From Bacillota bacterium (GTDB taxonomy: Bacteria > Bacillota > Clostridia > Acetivibrionales > DSM-1351), in assembly GCA_023397905.1 (NCBI GenBank), contig JAEWSZ010000120.1, positions 1 through 43,596 of the forward strand: a DNA stretch of 43,596 nt, in the 5' to 3' direction. The position numbers and the translations under genes were made by a program. This document shows, one piece after another, positions 25,789 through 34,619 of the stretch. Numbering within the stretch: position 1 is the first letter of the stretch; the number at the start of each line of letters is the position of its first letter. The notes beneath the pieces were generated by a model. The model searched no databases and was not told where the DNA came from. It worked only from the letters and a program-made list of their open reading frames with translations.

Positions 25789-28700
25789 AAATCAATTTTG
25801 AATTCTGCAGCAGTTTGCGCACCATTACTGCCGCTTCAGCCCTTGTTATATTGTCCTTTGGCGCCACTCCGGCACTGCCCTTGCCCGATATGATACCGGC
25901 CTTTATGCACTCTGCAATGCTGCTTCTGGCATATCCCGAGGCGCTGTCTCCGTCTTTGAAGCCTGCAAGCAGCTTTTCAGCCTCTTCTGCCCCGAGTTCC
26001 GGCTTCAATCCCGTTATTTCCATTGCCTTTGCGATCATGGTCATTGCCTGTTCCCGGGTTATTTTGTCCATTGGTCCGAATTTTCCTCCCCCATAACCGG
26101 ATATGAGCCTGTATTCCACTGCGGTTTTGATATATCCGCTGTACCGGTCTACGCTTTTTATGTCATCGAACCCGCTTGTACCCGGCTGCGGCCTCAATCC
26201 CAGCGCCCGTACAAGGGCTGCCGCGAATTCCGCCCTGGTGATATCCCTGTCCGGTGCGAAATCTTCCTGGTCCACTCCGTCTATAACCAGTCTTGAAGCC
26301 ATATCATTCACCGCTTCCTCCGCCCAGTGTCCCTCTGTATCCGCAAATTTCCCGGGGGCGTATATGAGCAAATAGGCGCTGTTTGTAAGACTGTTTATTC
26401 TTGCATGGTATTTGCCGTTTATAACGGTGATCCGGGTGGGCACATGGGTAAAGGTGCCGTCGGCATTCAATGTGACTCCCGTGGTTACCTTTGATGGGTC
26501 AGCTCCATCGGGTATTGCCACAGTTCTTTCCACATAGCCGTTAAATTTTGATACTTCCACAGTTGTATTACCATTTGTACAGGTGATTTCAAATATCATG
26601 GGAGCCACGATCAGTTGACAGTTGTTTTTCTTTGCCGTATCCTCAGCTGCTTTTACAATATCTTCAGAGGGTTTTAATATGGCCACACGCACGGTAATGT
26701 CCCCCAGGTCTGTCTGTGCCCCCAGCCGCTCTGCTATACCGCTGATGTTTATTCCTGCTGCCGGCAAAGTGTAACTTGCGTCATCGGTTTTGACGACCAG
26801 TGTGGCTCCTTTTTCCTCCATGCTTTTCATAGTCCGCCCGCTGAGCTCACCTGCAAATGTGTCCCCAGTACTGCCTGTTGTCGCTGATATTGTCACTGTG
26901 GGGCTGTTTTCTTTGGCAGCAAGCACATCTTTTACCTTGCCGTCGTCCAGCGTTACAGTGGTCACAGCCCTGCCTTCAACCGTTGAAGTGCGCACTGTTC
27001 CCATATTTAGCCTTTCACCGTCTACGAGCATCTCTGCCGCCGGCTGTGTAACCACAGGACTGCTGCCGGTTCCCGGACTTCCGCTGCTTCCGCTCTGTTT
27101 CCGCGTCACGACTATGTTATAGGTCTTGGCAGTGGTCCCGTCCTGCGCCGTTACCGTCACCGGTATGGTGTTTGCCCCCACATTCAGGCTGACGGTATGC
27201 TCATATTTTCCGTATGCATCACCGGTCACCGCCACGTTGTTTATGCTCACACCGGAGACCTTCAGATCACGGACGGCGGCTGTTACCGATATGCTGCTCT
27301 GGGAATTTTCAAGAGTCACTCTGTAATCCACAGTATTTGCCTCAAACTGTGGTTCAAGGGTTCCCGGAGCAATCTCCAGCGAGACCAGATCCGCCATTCC
27401 GGAAGGTATGATGTTTACCGTCACCGTTGCTGTATTTGAATATTCCTTTCCGTCGTATACCCGGTATGTGAAGCTGTCGCTTCCAAGCATGCCGTCCGCA
27501 GGGATATAGGTGTACGCCCCTGTGGTATCACCGGTGACTTCCGCCAATCCTTTGCTCCCCTGTGACACTATGCTGTATATCAGACTGTCCCCATCCGCGT
27601 CATAGGCGGGCAATGTTCCCCGTCCCGTCTCTCCGGCGGCTACGGTGATACTTCCGTCATCTGCCAGCGGAGCATCATTTACCGCGCCGATCTCCAGGGT
27701 GATCCTTGCGGCCTCCGCTGAATAGTCCGTTCCGTCGCCGCCTTTCCAATCAAAGCTATCCGTCCCATTCCAATTTGCGCCGGGAGTATATATCAATTTT
27801 CCGATATCTCCTGCGGGTATTTCCTGGTTTAAGCTTACCCCATTTCCGTCAAGCTTCAGCTCACCATGGGAAGGCAAAGATTCCAGCATGATTTTTACAA
27901 GCAGTCCGCTGTATACAAAGTCTGCGGCCGCAAAATGCGTGTCGGTGTCCTCCATCCCATGTATTGTTTTATCGCCGGATACTGGAACGGTTTTGTAAAA
28001 AATGCTGGCACTTATGGTTGTGGACGTCTCATTCCCGGCTTCGTCCATGTATTTCGCATAGACGGTCTTTGTGCCTTCTCCGACGCTCAAGGTAAAGCTC
28101 CTGCTTGCCGCATACGCCTCATAGCTTGCTCCGGCAAATCCGCTGTCCTCGCTCACCATCATCCGGCTGGCTCCTTCGGCGTACAGTGTCAGCGTCACAG
28201 AAGTGCTGACAGTCCGGGCAGCTCCGCCGTTGATACTGATGCTGCCGTTGGCCGGTGCCGTATTGTCCACCGTGAAGACAGCCGACGGTCCTGCCGGCGA
28301 TGCCCCGTTTCCGGCATTGTCGGCGGCTGTGGCTGCTGCTATGCTTATGCCCAGCGTTCCGTCACCCGTTATGCCTTTTACGGTCACCATCCTTGCACTG
28401 CCTGTTCCCGACACTTCCACAGTACCGTTTGCAGTACCTGTTTTATCAAGGGTTATGTCCCCGCTTGCAAGGGTTATTGTATCCGCTCCCGCGTAGGTTA
28501 CGGTATATGTTATGCTGTTGCTTGCCGTGAGTGTTGCAGAAGGCGCCGATATGGAAACTGTGGGCGCCGTATTGTCCACTGTGAAGGTGGCCGACGGCCC
28601 TGCCGGCAGCGCTGTGTTTCCGGCATCGTCTGCGGCTGTGGCGCCCGCTATGCTTATACCCAGCGTTCCGTCGCCCGTTATGCCGCTTATGGTCACAGTC

Positions 28701-30685
28701 CTTGTACCGCCCGTTCCGGATACTTCCACGGCGCCGTCTGCCGTACCTGTTTTATTAAGCGTTATATCTTCCTTTGCGAGAGTTATTGTATCCGCTCCCG
28801 AATAGGTGACGGTATAGGTTACGCTTCCGCTTGACGTAAGTGCCGCGGAAGGCGTTGAAACCGAAACCGAGGGTGCGATGGTATCCAGTATGATACTGTC
28901 GCTGACAGTTCCAACCGTCTCATTCCCGGCTTCGTCCATGTATTTCGCATAGACGGTCTTTGTGCCTTCTCCCCCGCTCAAGGTAAAGCTCCTGCTTGCA
29001 GCATACGCCTCATAGCTTGCTCCGGCAAATCCGCTGTCCTCGCTCACCATCATCCGGCTGGCCCCTTCGGCGTACAGTGTCAGCGTCACAGAGGTACTGT
29101 TGGTATAGGCAGCTCCGCCGTTTATGCTGATACTGCCTCCGTCAGGCGCTATGGTATCCAGCGTAATAGCGGCGCTTATGGTTTCGCCTGTCTCATTCCC
29201 TGCTTCATCCATGTATTTTACATAGACCGTCTTCTCTCCGTCTCCGCTGCTCAGCGTAAAGCTCCTGCTTGCCGCATACGCCTCGTAGCTTGCTCCGCCA
29301 AACCCGCTGTCCTCGCTCACCATCATCCGGCTGGCCCCTGAGGCCGCCAGTGCCAGCGTCACAGAGGTACTGTTGGTGTAGGCAGCTCCCCCGTTTATGC
29401 TGATGCCGCCTCCGGTAGGAGGTATGGTATCTATCACGTATTCCTCTCCGCCGGAGTAGCCGGCGGCTATGTTATTGCCTGCCATATCCGTTATTCCTGT
29501 CCCAGAGCCTTTCAGATCCAGCCTCAATGTGCCGTTTCCTGAAATATTAACTACTGTGACCGTATATTCGGCCGCACCGTTCGCCGTCACAGAATCAACC
29601 GTGCCCGACGGGCCGGAGGCAGTCAGGATAAAGTCGCTTGCATCAACTCCCGTCACGCCCTCCGAAAATATTACGTAATACGTCACATCCGTTGCACTGG
29701 TGCTGGAGTTTACCGGGTTGCTCCTGCTTATACTGCTTATTGCAGGCGCCGTCTTATCCACGGTCAATGTCCCCGTATAAGCAGCGGTATTTGTACCGTC
29801 CCCGTTATCTGCGGTCACAGTGATATTTGTATAAGTCCCGTCGGCAATACCCAGTGTGCTCACATTCCACGAAAAACTCCATGCAGAGCCGCTTTCAACG
29901 GTCGCTGATTGGGTTTTGCCGTCAATGGCCGCGGAAACTGCAACCGGACGTCCTTCCGGATCTGAGGCGGTTCCGGAAATGACAACAGACTGAGTGCCGT
30001 TGTATGTACGGTTTTCGGTTGGATTGTCAATCGAAATGGAGGGAATATAGTGCAGTTCCACATCTATGCCGTCAAAATCCATATACGACCCCGATGCTAT
30101 GCAGACAGCTCTCAGTATCACCCTGATTTTTGTTGTATTCCGGGGAATATGTATATTGTCCATGCCTATTTCATCCCATGCGGTAACGCTTGAAAGTGCG
30201 GCTACATGTGCACCGTCGGCTTCAAGCTGTACTGTTCCGTCAAAAAATCTGATCTCCAGTTCCGCACTGTCGCCCTCAAAGGATTTAAATGCAAACGCGG
30301 AAGCATTCAAAGCGACATTATCGTTGTTGATCCTTAAATATAAATCGTCCGTATCGTACAGCTGGATATCCTGCTGCAGTTCACCCTTATATATGTCCGG
30401 AGGCACAGAGTTATAAAAATCATAAAATTCATCCCCGTCACCGCCATTTACAGGATTGTCAAAAGAAGACAAGGGCGGGCTGCCTCCGCTTGATACGCTG
30501 TCAAATTGGGTCCACAAATCGGTATACCCGCCTGTTGTGACCGCGGTCCACTTGTCCAGGGCGTCGCCGTCATACCCTTCTACCAGATTGGTTTTCAGAT
30601 ATGTGCTATCCGCGGCATATGCAATGTTTACCATTGCCGTCAAAAGGCACACGGTAAAAAAAGCGAAAATAAAGACTTTCTTCAT
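25787..30685 (-). CDS. Large SLH-anchored surface protein with Ig-like, cadherin-like and repeat domains
   Basis: This 1632-residue exported protein starts at ATG 30685 with an AGGAG site 6 nt upstream; the longer start at 30721 is unlikely. A signal peptide (about 1-25, ending NIAYA) precedes a jelly-roll-like N-terminal region (to about 210). Ig-like repeats follow, then near-identical repeat units of two kinds in the order A A B B A (about 425-886). Two VCBS-like domains (about 900-1092; PLADDGSITV, GSDSFTYRVYDGKEYSNTATVTV), a cadherin-like beta-sandwich (about 1097-1194) and a low-complexity Gly/Ser linker come next. The C-terminal ~185 residues are three SLH domains (FADTEGHWAEEAV, FDDIKSVDRYSGYIKTAVEY, FKDGDSASGYARSSIAECI), which bind pyruvylated cell-wall polymers. 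No catalytic domain is recognised, so an adhesin or structural surface role is likely. Confidence 0.9.
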   Translation of the reverse strand: MKKVFIFAFFTVCLLTAMVNIAYAADSTYLKTNLVEGYDGDALDKWTAVTTGGYTDLWTQFDSVSSGGSPPLSSFDNPVNGGDGDEFYDFYNSVPPDIYKGELQQDIQLYDTDDLYLRINNDNVALNASAFAFKSFEGDSAELEIRFFDGTVQLEADGAHVAALSSVTAWDEIGMDNIHIPRNTTKIRVILRAVCIASGSYMDFDGIDVELHYIPSISIDNPTENRTYNGTQSVVISGTASDPEGRPVAVSAAIDGKTQSATVESGSAWSFSWNVSTLGIADGTYTNITVTADNGDGTNTAAYTGTLTVDKTAPAISSISRSNPVNSSTSATDVTYYVIFSEGVTGVDASDFILTASGPSGTVDSVTANGAAEYTVTVVNISGNGTLRLDLKGSGTGITDMAGNNIAAGYSGGEEYVIDTIPPTGGGISINGGAAYTNSTSVTLALAASGASRMMVSEDSGFGGASYEAYAASRSFTLSSGDGEKTVYVKYMDEAGNETGETISAAITLDTIAPDGGSISINGGAAYTNSTSVTLTLYAEGASRMMVSEDSGFAGASYEAYAASRSFTLSGGEGTKTVYAKYMDEAGNETVGTVSDSIILDTIAPSVSVSTPSAALTSSGSVTYTVTYSGADTITLAKEDITLNKTGTADGAVEVSGTGGTRTVTISGITGDGTLGISIAGATAADDAGNTALPAGPSATFTVDNTAPTVSISAPSATLTASNSITYTVTYAGADTITLASGDITLDKTGTANGTVEVSGTGSARMVTVKGITGDGTLGISIAAATAADNAGNGASPAGPSAVFTVDNTAPANGSISINGGAARTVSTSVTLTLYAEGASRMMVSEDSGFAGASYEAYAASRSFTLSVGEGTKTVYAKYMDEAGNETSTTISASIFYKTVPVSGDKTIHGMEDTDTHFAAADFVYSGLLVKIMLESLPSHGELKLDGNGVSLNQEIPAGDIGKLIYTPGANWNGTDSFDWKGGDGTDYSAEAARITLEIGAVNDAPLADDGSITVAAGETGRGTLPAYDADGDSLIYSIVSQGSKGLAEVTGDTTGAYTYIPADGMLGSDSFTYRVYDGKEYSNTATVTVNIIPSGMADLVSLEIAPGTLEPQFEANTVDYRVTLENSQSSISVTAAVRDLKVSGVSINNVAVTGDAYGKYEHTVSLNVGANTIPVTVTAQDGTTAKTYNIVVTRKQSGSSGSPGTGSSPVVTQPAAEMLVDGERLNMGTVRTSTVEGRAVTTVTLDDGKVKDVLAAKENSPTVTISATTGSTGDTFAGELSGRTMKSMEEKGATLVVKTDDASYTLPAAGINISGIAERLGAQTDLGDITVRVAILKPSEDIVKAAEDTAKKNNCQLIVAPMIFEITCTNGNTTVEVSKFNGYVERTVAIPDGADPSKVTTGVTLNADGTFTHVPTRITVINGKYHARINSLTNSAYLLIYAPGKFADTEGHWAEEAVNDMASRLVIDGVDQEDFAPDRDITRAEFAAALVRALGLRPQPGTSGFDDIKSVDRYSGYIKTAVEYRLISGYGGGKFGPMDKITREQAMTMIAKAMEITGLKPELGAEEAEKLLAGFKDGDSASGYARSSIAECIKAGIISGKGSAGVAPKDNITRAEAAVMVRKLLQNSKLI
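28028..29412 (-). repeat. Near-identical internal repeats in the SLH gene (pattern A-B-B-A-A along coordinates)
   Basis: A-type units (~220 bp; encoding SINGGAAYTNSTSV, MMVSEDSGF, SYEAYAASRSFTL and VYAKYMDEAGNET) begin near 28028, 28919 and 29192. B-type units (~309 bp; encoding VSISAPSATLTAS and GADTITLASGDITL) begin near 28258 and 28567. The first two A copies are almost identical over about 140 bp at DNA level although 891 bp apart, which suggests recent duplication or gene conversion. The third A copy is slightly more diverged. All units keep the reading frame. Confidence 0.85.
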
Positions 30686-30889
30686 AATACACTCCTCAAA
30701 AAGTTTTATTAAAATCTGCATTCAAATTTCTTCATAGAAATTAAACTTGCAGTTAATTACACAGTTAATAATATGAATGAATTGGCGAACATTAGAATCA
30801 AATAAAAGAAACATCATACGAGACTGGCCCCATATACTTGCAGCGGCCTATCATGGAAAATTTTTTCATAGAAAAAACAATTTGCATGG

Positions 30890-30947
30890 GGTGTGCTGCC
30901 AAACAACAAATTTATATATTAAAATTTAACTTGTTTAGCAACACACC
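30890..30947 (-). terminator. Long hairpin terminator after the discoidin-domain gene
   Basis: 17-nt arms at 30890-30906 and 30931-30947 (GGTGTGCTGCC / GGCAACACACC-like) enclose an AT-rich loop. The two imperfect pairs are G-U wobbles only in minus-strand RNA and C-A mismatches in plus-strand RNA, so the structure fits minus-strand transcription. A T6 run follows about 12 nt later on that strand. It ends the tail-collar/discoidin operon before the SLH gene. Confidence 0.6.
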
Positions 30948-30968
30948 TATGTATGCCGATATTTCTTA

Positions 30969-31985
30969 TCACTTTGTTATTGTAAGGGTATAACTCCTTT
31001 GCGGTTGCCCGTCTGAGGGTTTCACCTGCATAGGTATCTGATTTGCGGCCGACGTAACGTTGATAACTGCCGAAGCTTGCCCGTTGTTGAGCTGCTGGTT
31101 ATTTACTACAATTTGCGCGGCAGTATCTTCAACATATGGAGTTATTGTAACCTGAGTAGCGCCTGCCGGAATACCTGCCGTATAACTTGTAGTTGTATGA
31201 TCCATATTTACCGTTACTGTTCCGTCAATTCCCCGCCCGTAGTAATGGATCTCCACTTTTGTCAGGTACGGACTGCTTGCCCGGGTAACCGTCACGTTAT
31301 AAACCTGCTCAGGTACACCCTGCGAAGCCAGCTGTACCGTTATTTTGTTTGCTCCCACAGCCAGGCTGACGGGCCCCGATGGCTGGCCTGATGTGGCAGG
31401 AAGTCCGTTTATTTTCATAGTTGAAGCTACGCCGCCCGTAACGGCAGTTACTATTATACTGGCCGTATCATTTACAACACTTGCAGTATAGCTGTATACG
31501 GCTCTGTCAAAGGCAGGATTCAGCGTTCCGCTGCTCAATGTGAGACTTGTAAGGAACGGTACCGGCGCTTCGTATACTTCAAATTCCTCTATGGAAGCCA
31601 ATTTTCCATTGGCGTTCAGGCCGCTTGTTACGGCTACCCTGTAATACCTGAAATTCACAATTCCCGTGGTTCTGTCCGTAATGTTTTGCGTATTACCCGT
31701 TACTGTATCTATATCCGTCCAGCTTGCCTGGTCATTGCTTCCCTGGAACTTGTAGTCCCTGTTGTTGTAGCCTTCAGCAGGCCAGAAACCACTCCCGCCC
31801 ATATGTTTCACAACCCAGCGGTTTACAGGTATCGTGGAACCCATATCCACCATCAGCCAGCCGGGCACGCTGCTACACACCCATCTGCTCAACGGGGACG
31901 TAGAACCGTCGACTGCCCTGCCGGGACTAAAGGGAAGCACAAAGCTGCTTGCAGTTGCCATTTTATTCAACGCGATATTTCCCAT
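30969..31985 (-). CDS. Discoidin (F5/8 type C) plus cadherin-like domain protein without signal peptide
   Basis: This 338-residue protein has an N-terminal F5/8 type C carbohydrate-binding-like domain (about 1-142: NIALNKMATASS, VDGSTSPLSRWVCSS, YRVAVTSGLNANGKLASIEEFEVY). Two cadherin-like beta-sandwich modules follow (about 146-240 and 241-338; GTLNPAFDRAVYSYTASV, VGANKITVQL). The same module type occurs in the neighbouring SLH protein. It has no signal peptide or anchor, which is unusual for such domains. The start at 31985 is preferred to the ATG two codons earlier because of AAAGG spacing. It is the third gene after two tail-collar proteins, so the three may form a surface or tail-like complex. 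Function unknown. Confidence 0.85.
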   Translation of the reverse strand: MGNIALNKMATASSFVLPFSPGRAVDGSTSPLSRWVCSSVPGWLMVDMGSTIPVNRWVVKHMGGSGFWPAEGYNNRDYKFQGSNDQASWTDIDTVTGNTQNITDRTTGIVNFRYYRVAVTSGLNANGKLASIEEFEVYEAPVPFLTSLTLSSGTLNPAFDRAVYSYTASVVNDTASIIVTAVTGGVASTMKINGLPATSGQPSGPVSLAVGANKITVQLASQGVPEQVYNVTVTRASSPYLTKVEIHYYGRGIDGTVTVNMDHTTTSYTAGIPAGATQVTITPYVEDTAAQIVVNNQQLNNGQASAVINVTSAANQIPMQVKPSDGQPQRSYTLTITK

Positions 31986-32056
31986 AATCATTATCCTTTC
32001 CGTTTGCTCTCCCGCACCTTTCTTTTGGCTTAAAAGCTGCAGGACCGCAAGCTAAA

Positions 32057-32299
32057 TTAACTTCTGGTCGGGAATATACCTGAAATACATATGTAATAGG
32101 CCGTGTCAGGTATGGGCTCCGCACCTGTGAGGTTCGGAAGCGCAAAAGTGGTTCTACCGTCTCCTCCGAATTTATTGCCAATCAGTGCATAGAGAGCCGC
32201 ATTCTGAGCAATATTGAGAGTTCTCCCGTCACACTTCATCCAATACTCCGGTGTAAACGAGTATGGGAATAAAACTATCTGACCTATAAAATAATCCAT
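32057..32299 (-). CDS. Small tail-collar-domain protein 2 (microcystin-dependent-protein-like)
   Basis: This 80-residue protein starts at ATG 32299 with AAGGAGG 8 nt upstream; an in-frame extension to 32437 would overlap the preceding gene and has no site. It carries the phage tail-collar pattern: GQIVLFPYSFTPEYWMKCDGRTL, NAALYALIGNKFGGDGRTTFALPNL, ending AYYICISGIFP. The family occurs on phage short-tail fibres and as stand-alone bacterial proteins of unknown role. It is a tandem paralogue of the gene upstream (77-bp gap), with the discoidin gene 71 bp downstream. No phage structural genes are nearby. Confidence 0.85.
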   Translation of the reverse strand: MDYFIGQIVLFPYSFTPEYWMKCDGRTLNIAQNAALYALIGNKFGGDGRTTFALPNLTGAEPIPDTAYYICISGIFPTRS

Positions 32300-32376
32300 G
32301 CCATTGACCTCCTTATACTTTTTATTAAGCCAATCCAAGCGTTCGTCAAAGGTTTCAGCCGTAATTGACCTTATGA

Positions 32377-32619
32377 TTAATTTCTGGGAGGGTAACTGCC
32401 ATAAGTACAGATATAATAACGCATCCCATAAGGGCATTTATCCTGTGGGATGTCCGGCAGCCTGAAAGTTGACCTGCCGTCTCCCCCGAATTTGGTGCCG
32501 ATGATTGAGTATAAGGCTTGATTCTGGACTATGCTCAAAGTCTGCCCTGCGCATTCCATCCAGTCCCTCGGGGCAAAACCATAAGGGAAAAGCTCCATAT
32601 CACCTAGTAATGGCTCCAT
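32377..32619 (-). CDS. Small tail-collar-domain protein 1
   Basis: This 80-residue paralogue of the next gene shares GDMELFPYGFAPRDWMECAGQTL, QALYSIIGTKFGGDGRSTFRLPDI and RYYICTYGSYPPRN. An AAAAGGAGG site lies just before the ATG. It is the first gene of a three-gene operon with the second tail-collar protein and the discoidin/cadherin-like protein. It has no signal peptide. The two collar proteins are the same length and align end to end, so they arose by tandem duplication and may form a mixed oligomer; collar domains form trimers in phages. Confidence 0.86.
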   Translation of the reverse strand: MEPLLGDMELFPYGFAPRDWMECAGQTLSIVQNQALYSIIGTKFGGDGRSTFRLPDIPQDKCPYGMRYYICTYGSYPPRN

Positions 32620-32756
32620 TGAAACGCCTCCTTTTCATATACACTTATGACATTTTCTTTTTACCGCCAGGTATGTTTCACGATTGAGATGTTTTTAGAA
32701 TTCCTGCTGATTTTGCTAACATGTTATCATTTAATTCTATTTTTTTCAATGCTTTC

Positions 32757-32800
32757 CAAAAAAAATTAACACAAAATGGATTTTTATGCCATATTGTGTT
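32757..32800 (-). terminator. Intrinsic terminator downstream of the nitroreductase gene; rest of the 301-bp gap
   Basis: AACACAATATGG and CCATTTTGTGTT (minus strand; 32800-32789 and 32779-32768, one mismatch) are followed by a run of eight T. It lies about 120 nt after the nitroreductase stop. The remaining gap (32620-32756 and 32801-32920) is AT-rich; it probably holds the promoter of the tail-collar operon, but I see no clear -35/-10 pair. Confidence 0.65.
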
Positions 32801-32920
32801 ATCCTGTTTATATTAATTAAGCTTTAAATATGCCTTCAGCAAAAATCCCGGCTTTGATTTCAAAATCATTTCCTGAACCTGAAAAAGAACCAAAGCACTG
32901 TACGCCGTACTTTTACAGCT

Positions 32921-33439
32921 TTACAGTTTTTCAAAGAACACGGTATCGTTCAACGGCAGGCGCGTTTTACCGTGTCTGTCCGGTGCCGCCGCTTCGCCTT
33001 TGGCATAGCCTATTGCCAGGATGCTGACCGGTTCCAGCTGGTCTGGCAGGCCGAATTCAGCTTTTATGACATCGGGTTTGAAATAGCATATCCACACGCT
33101 GCCCAGGCCCAGTTCCGTCGCCTGCAGCATCATATGGTCGGCAACTATGCTGGTATCAATATCTACCGTATGCTTCCCGTCAAAGGGTCTTTTCCAGGCC
33201 TTGCCATGGTCTCCGCACACAATGATGACCAGCGGGGCTTCATAAACATTTGCCGCCTTTGACACCTTTGCAAGCCCTTCGGTCTCCTGCAGTACAATCA
33301 GCCGGTGAGGCTGTCCGTTTGCAGCCGTGGGGGCAACTCTGGCAGCCTCCAGTATCTTTGACAGCTTTTCCGCTTCAACTCTGTCAGGCTGAAAGCTGCG
33401 TACGGAATATCTTTTTTTAGCAATATCCAAAAAACTCAT
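32921..33439 (-). CDS. Nitroreductase-family flavoprotein
   Basis: This 172-residue FMN-dependent oxidoreductase of the nitroreductase fold shows the N-terminal KKRYSVRSFQPD, the FMN-binding AARVAPTAANGQPHRLIVL, and DTSIVADHMMLQATELGLGSVWICYF followed by LAIGYAKGE. The family uses NAD(P)H and FMN to reduce nitro compounds, quinones or enoates; the natural substrate cannot be read. It is cytoplasmic. It lies about 180 bp after a metallo-beta-lactamase-fold hydrolase gene on the same strand and may be co-transcribed. Confidence 0.92.
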   Translation of the reverse strand: MSFLDIAKKRYSVRSFQPDRVEAEKLSKILEAARVAPTAANGQPHRLIVLQETEGLAKVSKAANVYEAPLVIIVCGDHGKAWKRPFDGKHTVDIDTSIVADHMMLQATELGLGSVWICYFKPDVIKAEFGLPDQLEPVSILAIGYAKGEAAAPDRHGKTRLPLNDTVFFEKL

Positions 33440-33622
33440 GTTGACCTCCTCAATATACCCGGACCGGATTTTGCCCCGGTCACTTCTCCATTATCACTAT
33501 CAGGAGATTATAGTTCTCCATCCACTGTCTATTTTTACTGCGTTCCCATATAATTCTATTCTCAATAAGCCTTTTTATCAAGTTCGGGAGGCTGAAAACG
33601 CCGCCCGGCCCATGTATTGGGC

Positions 33623-34363
33623 TCAGGAAATTGAAATGATTTCCCTGAGCCTCCGGTTGACATTTTCACAAAACAGGCCGCCGTGATAGCATATGACATT
33701 ATCAATATGGTAATCCGCCAGCTTCTTCAGTGAGGCCATACTCATATCCGTATCATGGTTTATGGAAGGATTCGGAGCCACAAGCCTTCCGTTATCGATA
33801 GTCAGCGCATCTCCTGTTACAAGGGTCTTGCTCTGTCTGTGATACAGGCAGATATGGCCCAATGTGTGGCCCGGGGTGAAAATTACCCTTATGCCTCCGC
33901 AATATGGCAATTCTTCACCGTCCTTCAATGTTTTGTCCACGTCCACCCTGCTGTTCTGAAAGCCCAGTTTCATCTGTTGATAGACCGGTTTTCTATCCTC
34001 AGGCAGGGCCTCTATATTCTCCTCCAGTTTGGCAATTTTCAGCGGGGTTTTTTCCCCGTTTACATACGGTTCTTCACTCTCGTGGGCAAGTATCCTGACC
34101 TTGCCTGCCGACTCCTTCAGTATGCTTCCGGCCCCGCCGATGTGGTCAATATCATGATGGGTCAATATAACCGTATCCAACCTTTCAAAGGGCACTCCCG
34201 CCCTGTCTATAGCCTCTTTTATCTGAGGCAGCTGACCCGGAAATCCTGTGTCAACCAGGATAGCCCTATTATTGTCCCAAAATAATGCCGGATAGATGAC
34301 GCTGGTCTTTCCCAGCGCGCTTCCGGAAATTTCAAGCATTTCAACGCCATCTGCAATCTTCAT
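33623..34363 (-). CDS. Metallo-beta-lactamase-fold hydrolase
   Basis: This 246-residue cytoplasmic hydrolase has the HxHxDH-like metal motif (LTHHDIDHIGG, about residue 68), a second-shell His in TPGHTLGHICL, Asp in TGDAL and a final His in YHGGL. It resembles glyoxalase-II-like or lactonase-like members. The first His of the canonical motif is within THHDIDH. The substrate is unknown. The ATG has an AGGAGG site. It shares a 256-bp divergent region with the collagen-like gene. Confidence 0.9.
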   Translation of the reverse strand: MKIADGVEMLEISGSALGKTSVIYPALFWDNNRAILVDTGFPGQLPQIKEAIDRAGVPFERLDTVILTHHDIDHIGGAGSILKESAGKVRILAHESEEPYVNGEKTPLKIAKLEENIEALPEDRKPVYQQMKLGFQNSRVDVDKTLKDGEELPYCGGIRVIFTPGHTLGHICLYHRQSKTLVTGDALTIDNGRLVAPNPSINHDTDMSMASLKKLADYHIDNVICYHGGLFCENVNRRLREIISIS

Positions 34364-34530
34364 AGTACCTCCTGTAAAATTTATTTTCCAATTGTTCTTG
34401 ATTATATCGCATTTAATACTATTTCAAAAGAACAAAGGGGTGATATTTTACAAATTTTTAACAAACACAATTTTTAATGCTATTTTTAAAATATCCCTCT
34501 CTGTTTACCAAAATCCATATGTCAACGGGG

Positions 34531-34560
34531 ACCTTCACCTGTCCGGAAGCATAAGATGCT
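34531..34560 (+). promoter_or_regulatory. Possible sigma-K-like promoter of the collagen-like gene
   Basis: AC at 34531-34532 and CATA at 34550-34553 (CATAAGATG) are 17 bp apart, resembling mother-cell sigma-K promoters (-35 AC, -10 CATA). A start near 34560 would leave a 60-nt leader. The consensus is short, so chance matches are common; the gene's collagen content makes sporulation control reasonable. Nothing else is evident in the 34364-34619 gap apart from AT-rich sequence. Confidence 0.3.
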
Positions 34561-34619
34561 TTAGAAAGGCTGTAACCGTAATTCATGGATATAGACCAAA
34601 AAGATAGGAGGGGTTTATT

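Noticed and set aside
27866..28834. Plus-strand ORF of 322 codons within the SLH gene
   Set aside because: Cys-, Arg- and Gly-rich translation repeating with the underlying DNA repeats; an antisense shadow of the repeat region.
28028..29412. Possible CRISPR array from regular repeats
   Set aside because: The units are 220-309 bp, in frame and encode Ig-like protein domains; there are no short repeats with unique spacers.
32057..32619. Prophage remnant because of tail-collar domains
   Set aside because: No integrase, terminase, capsid, portal or other tail genes nearby; stand-alone collar proteins are known in bacteria.
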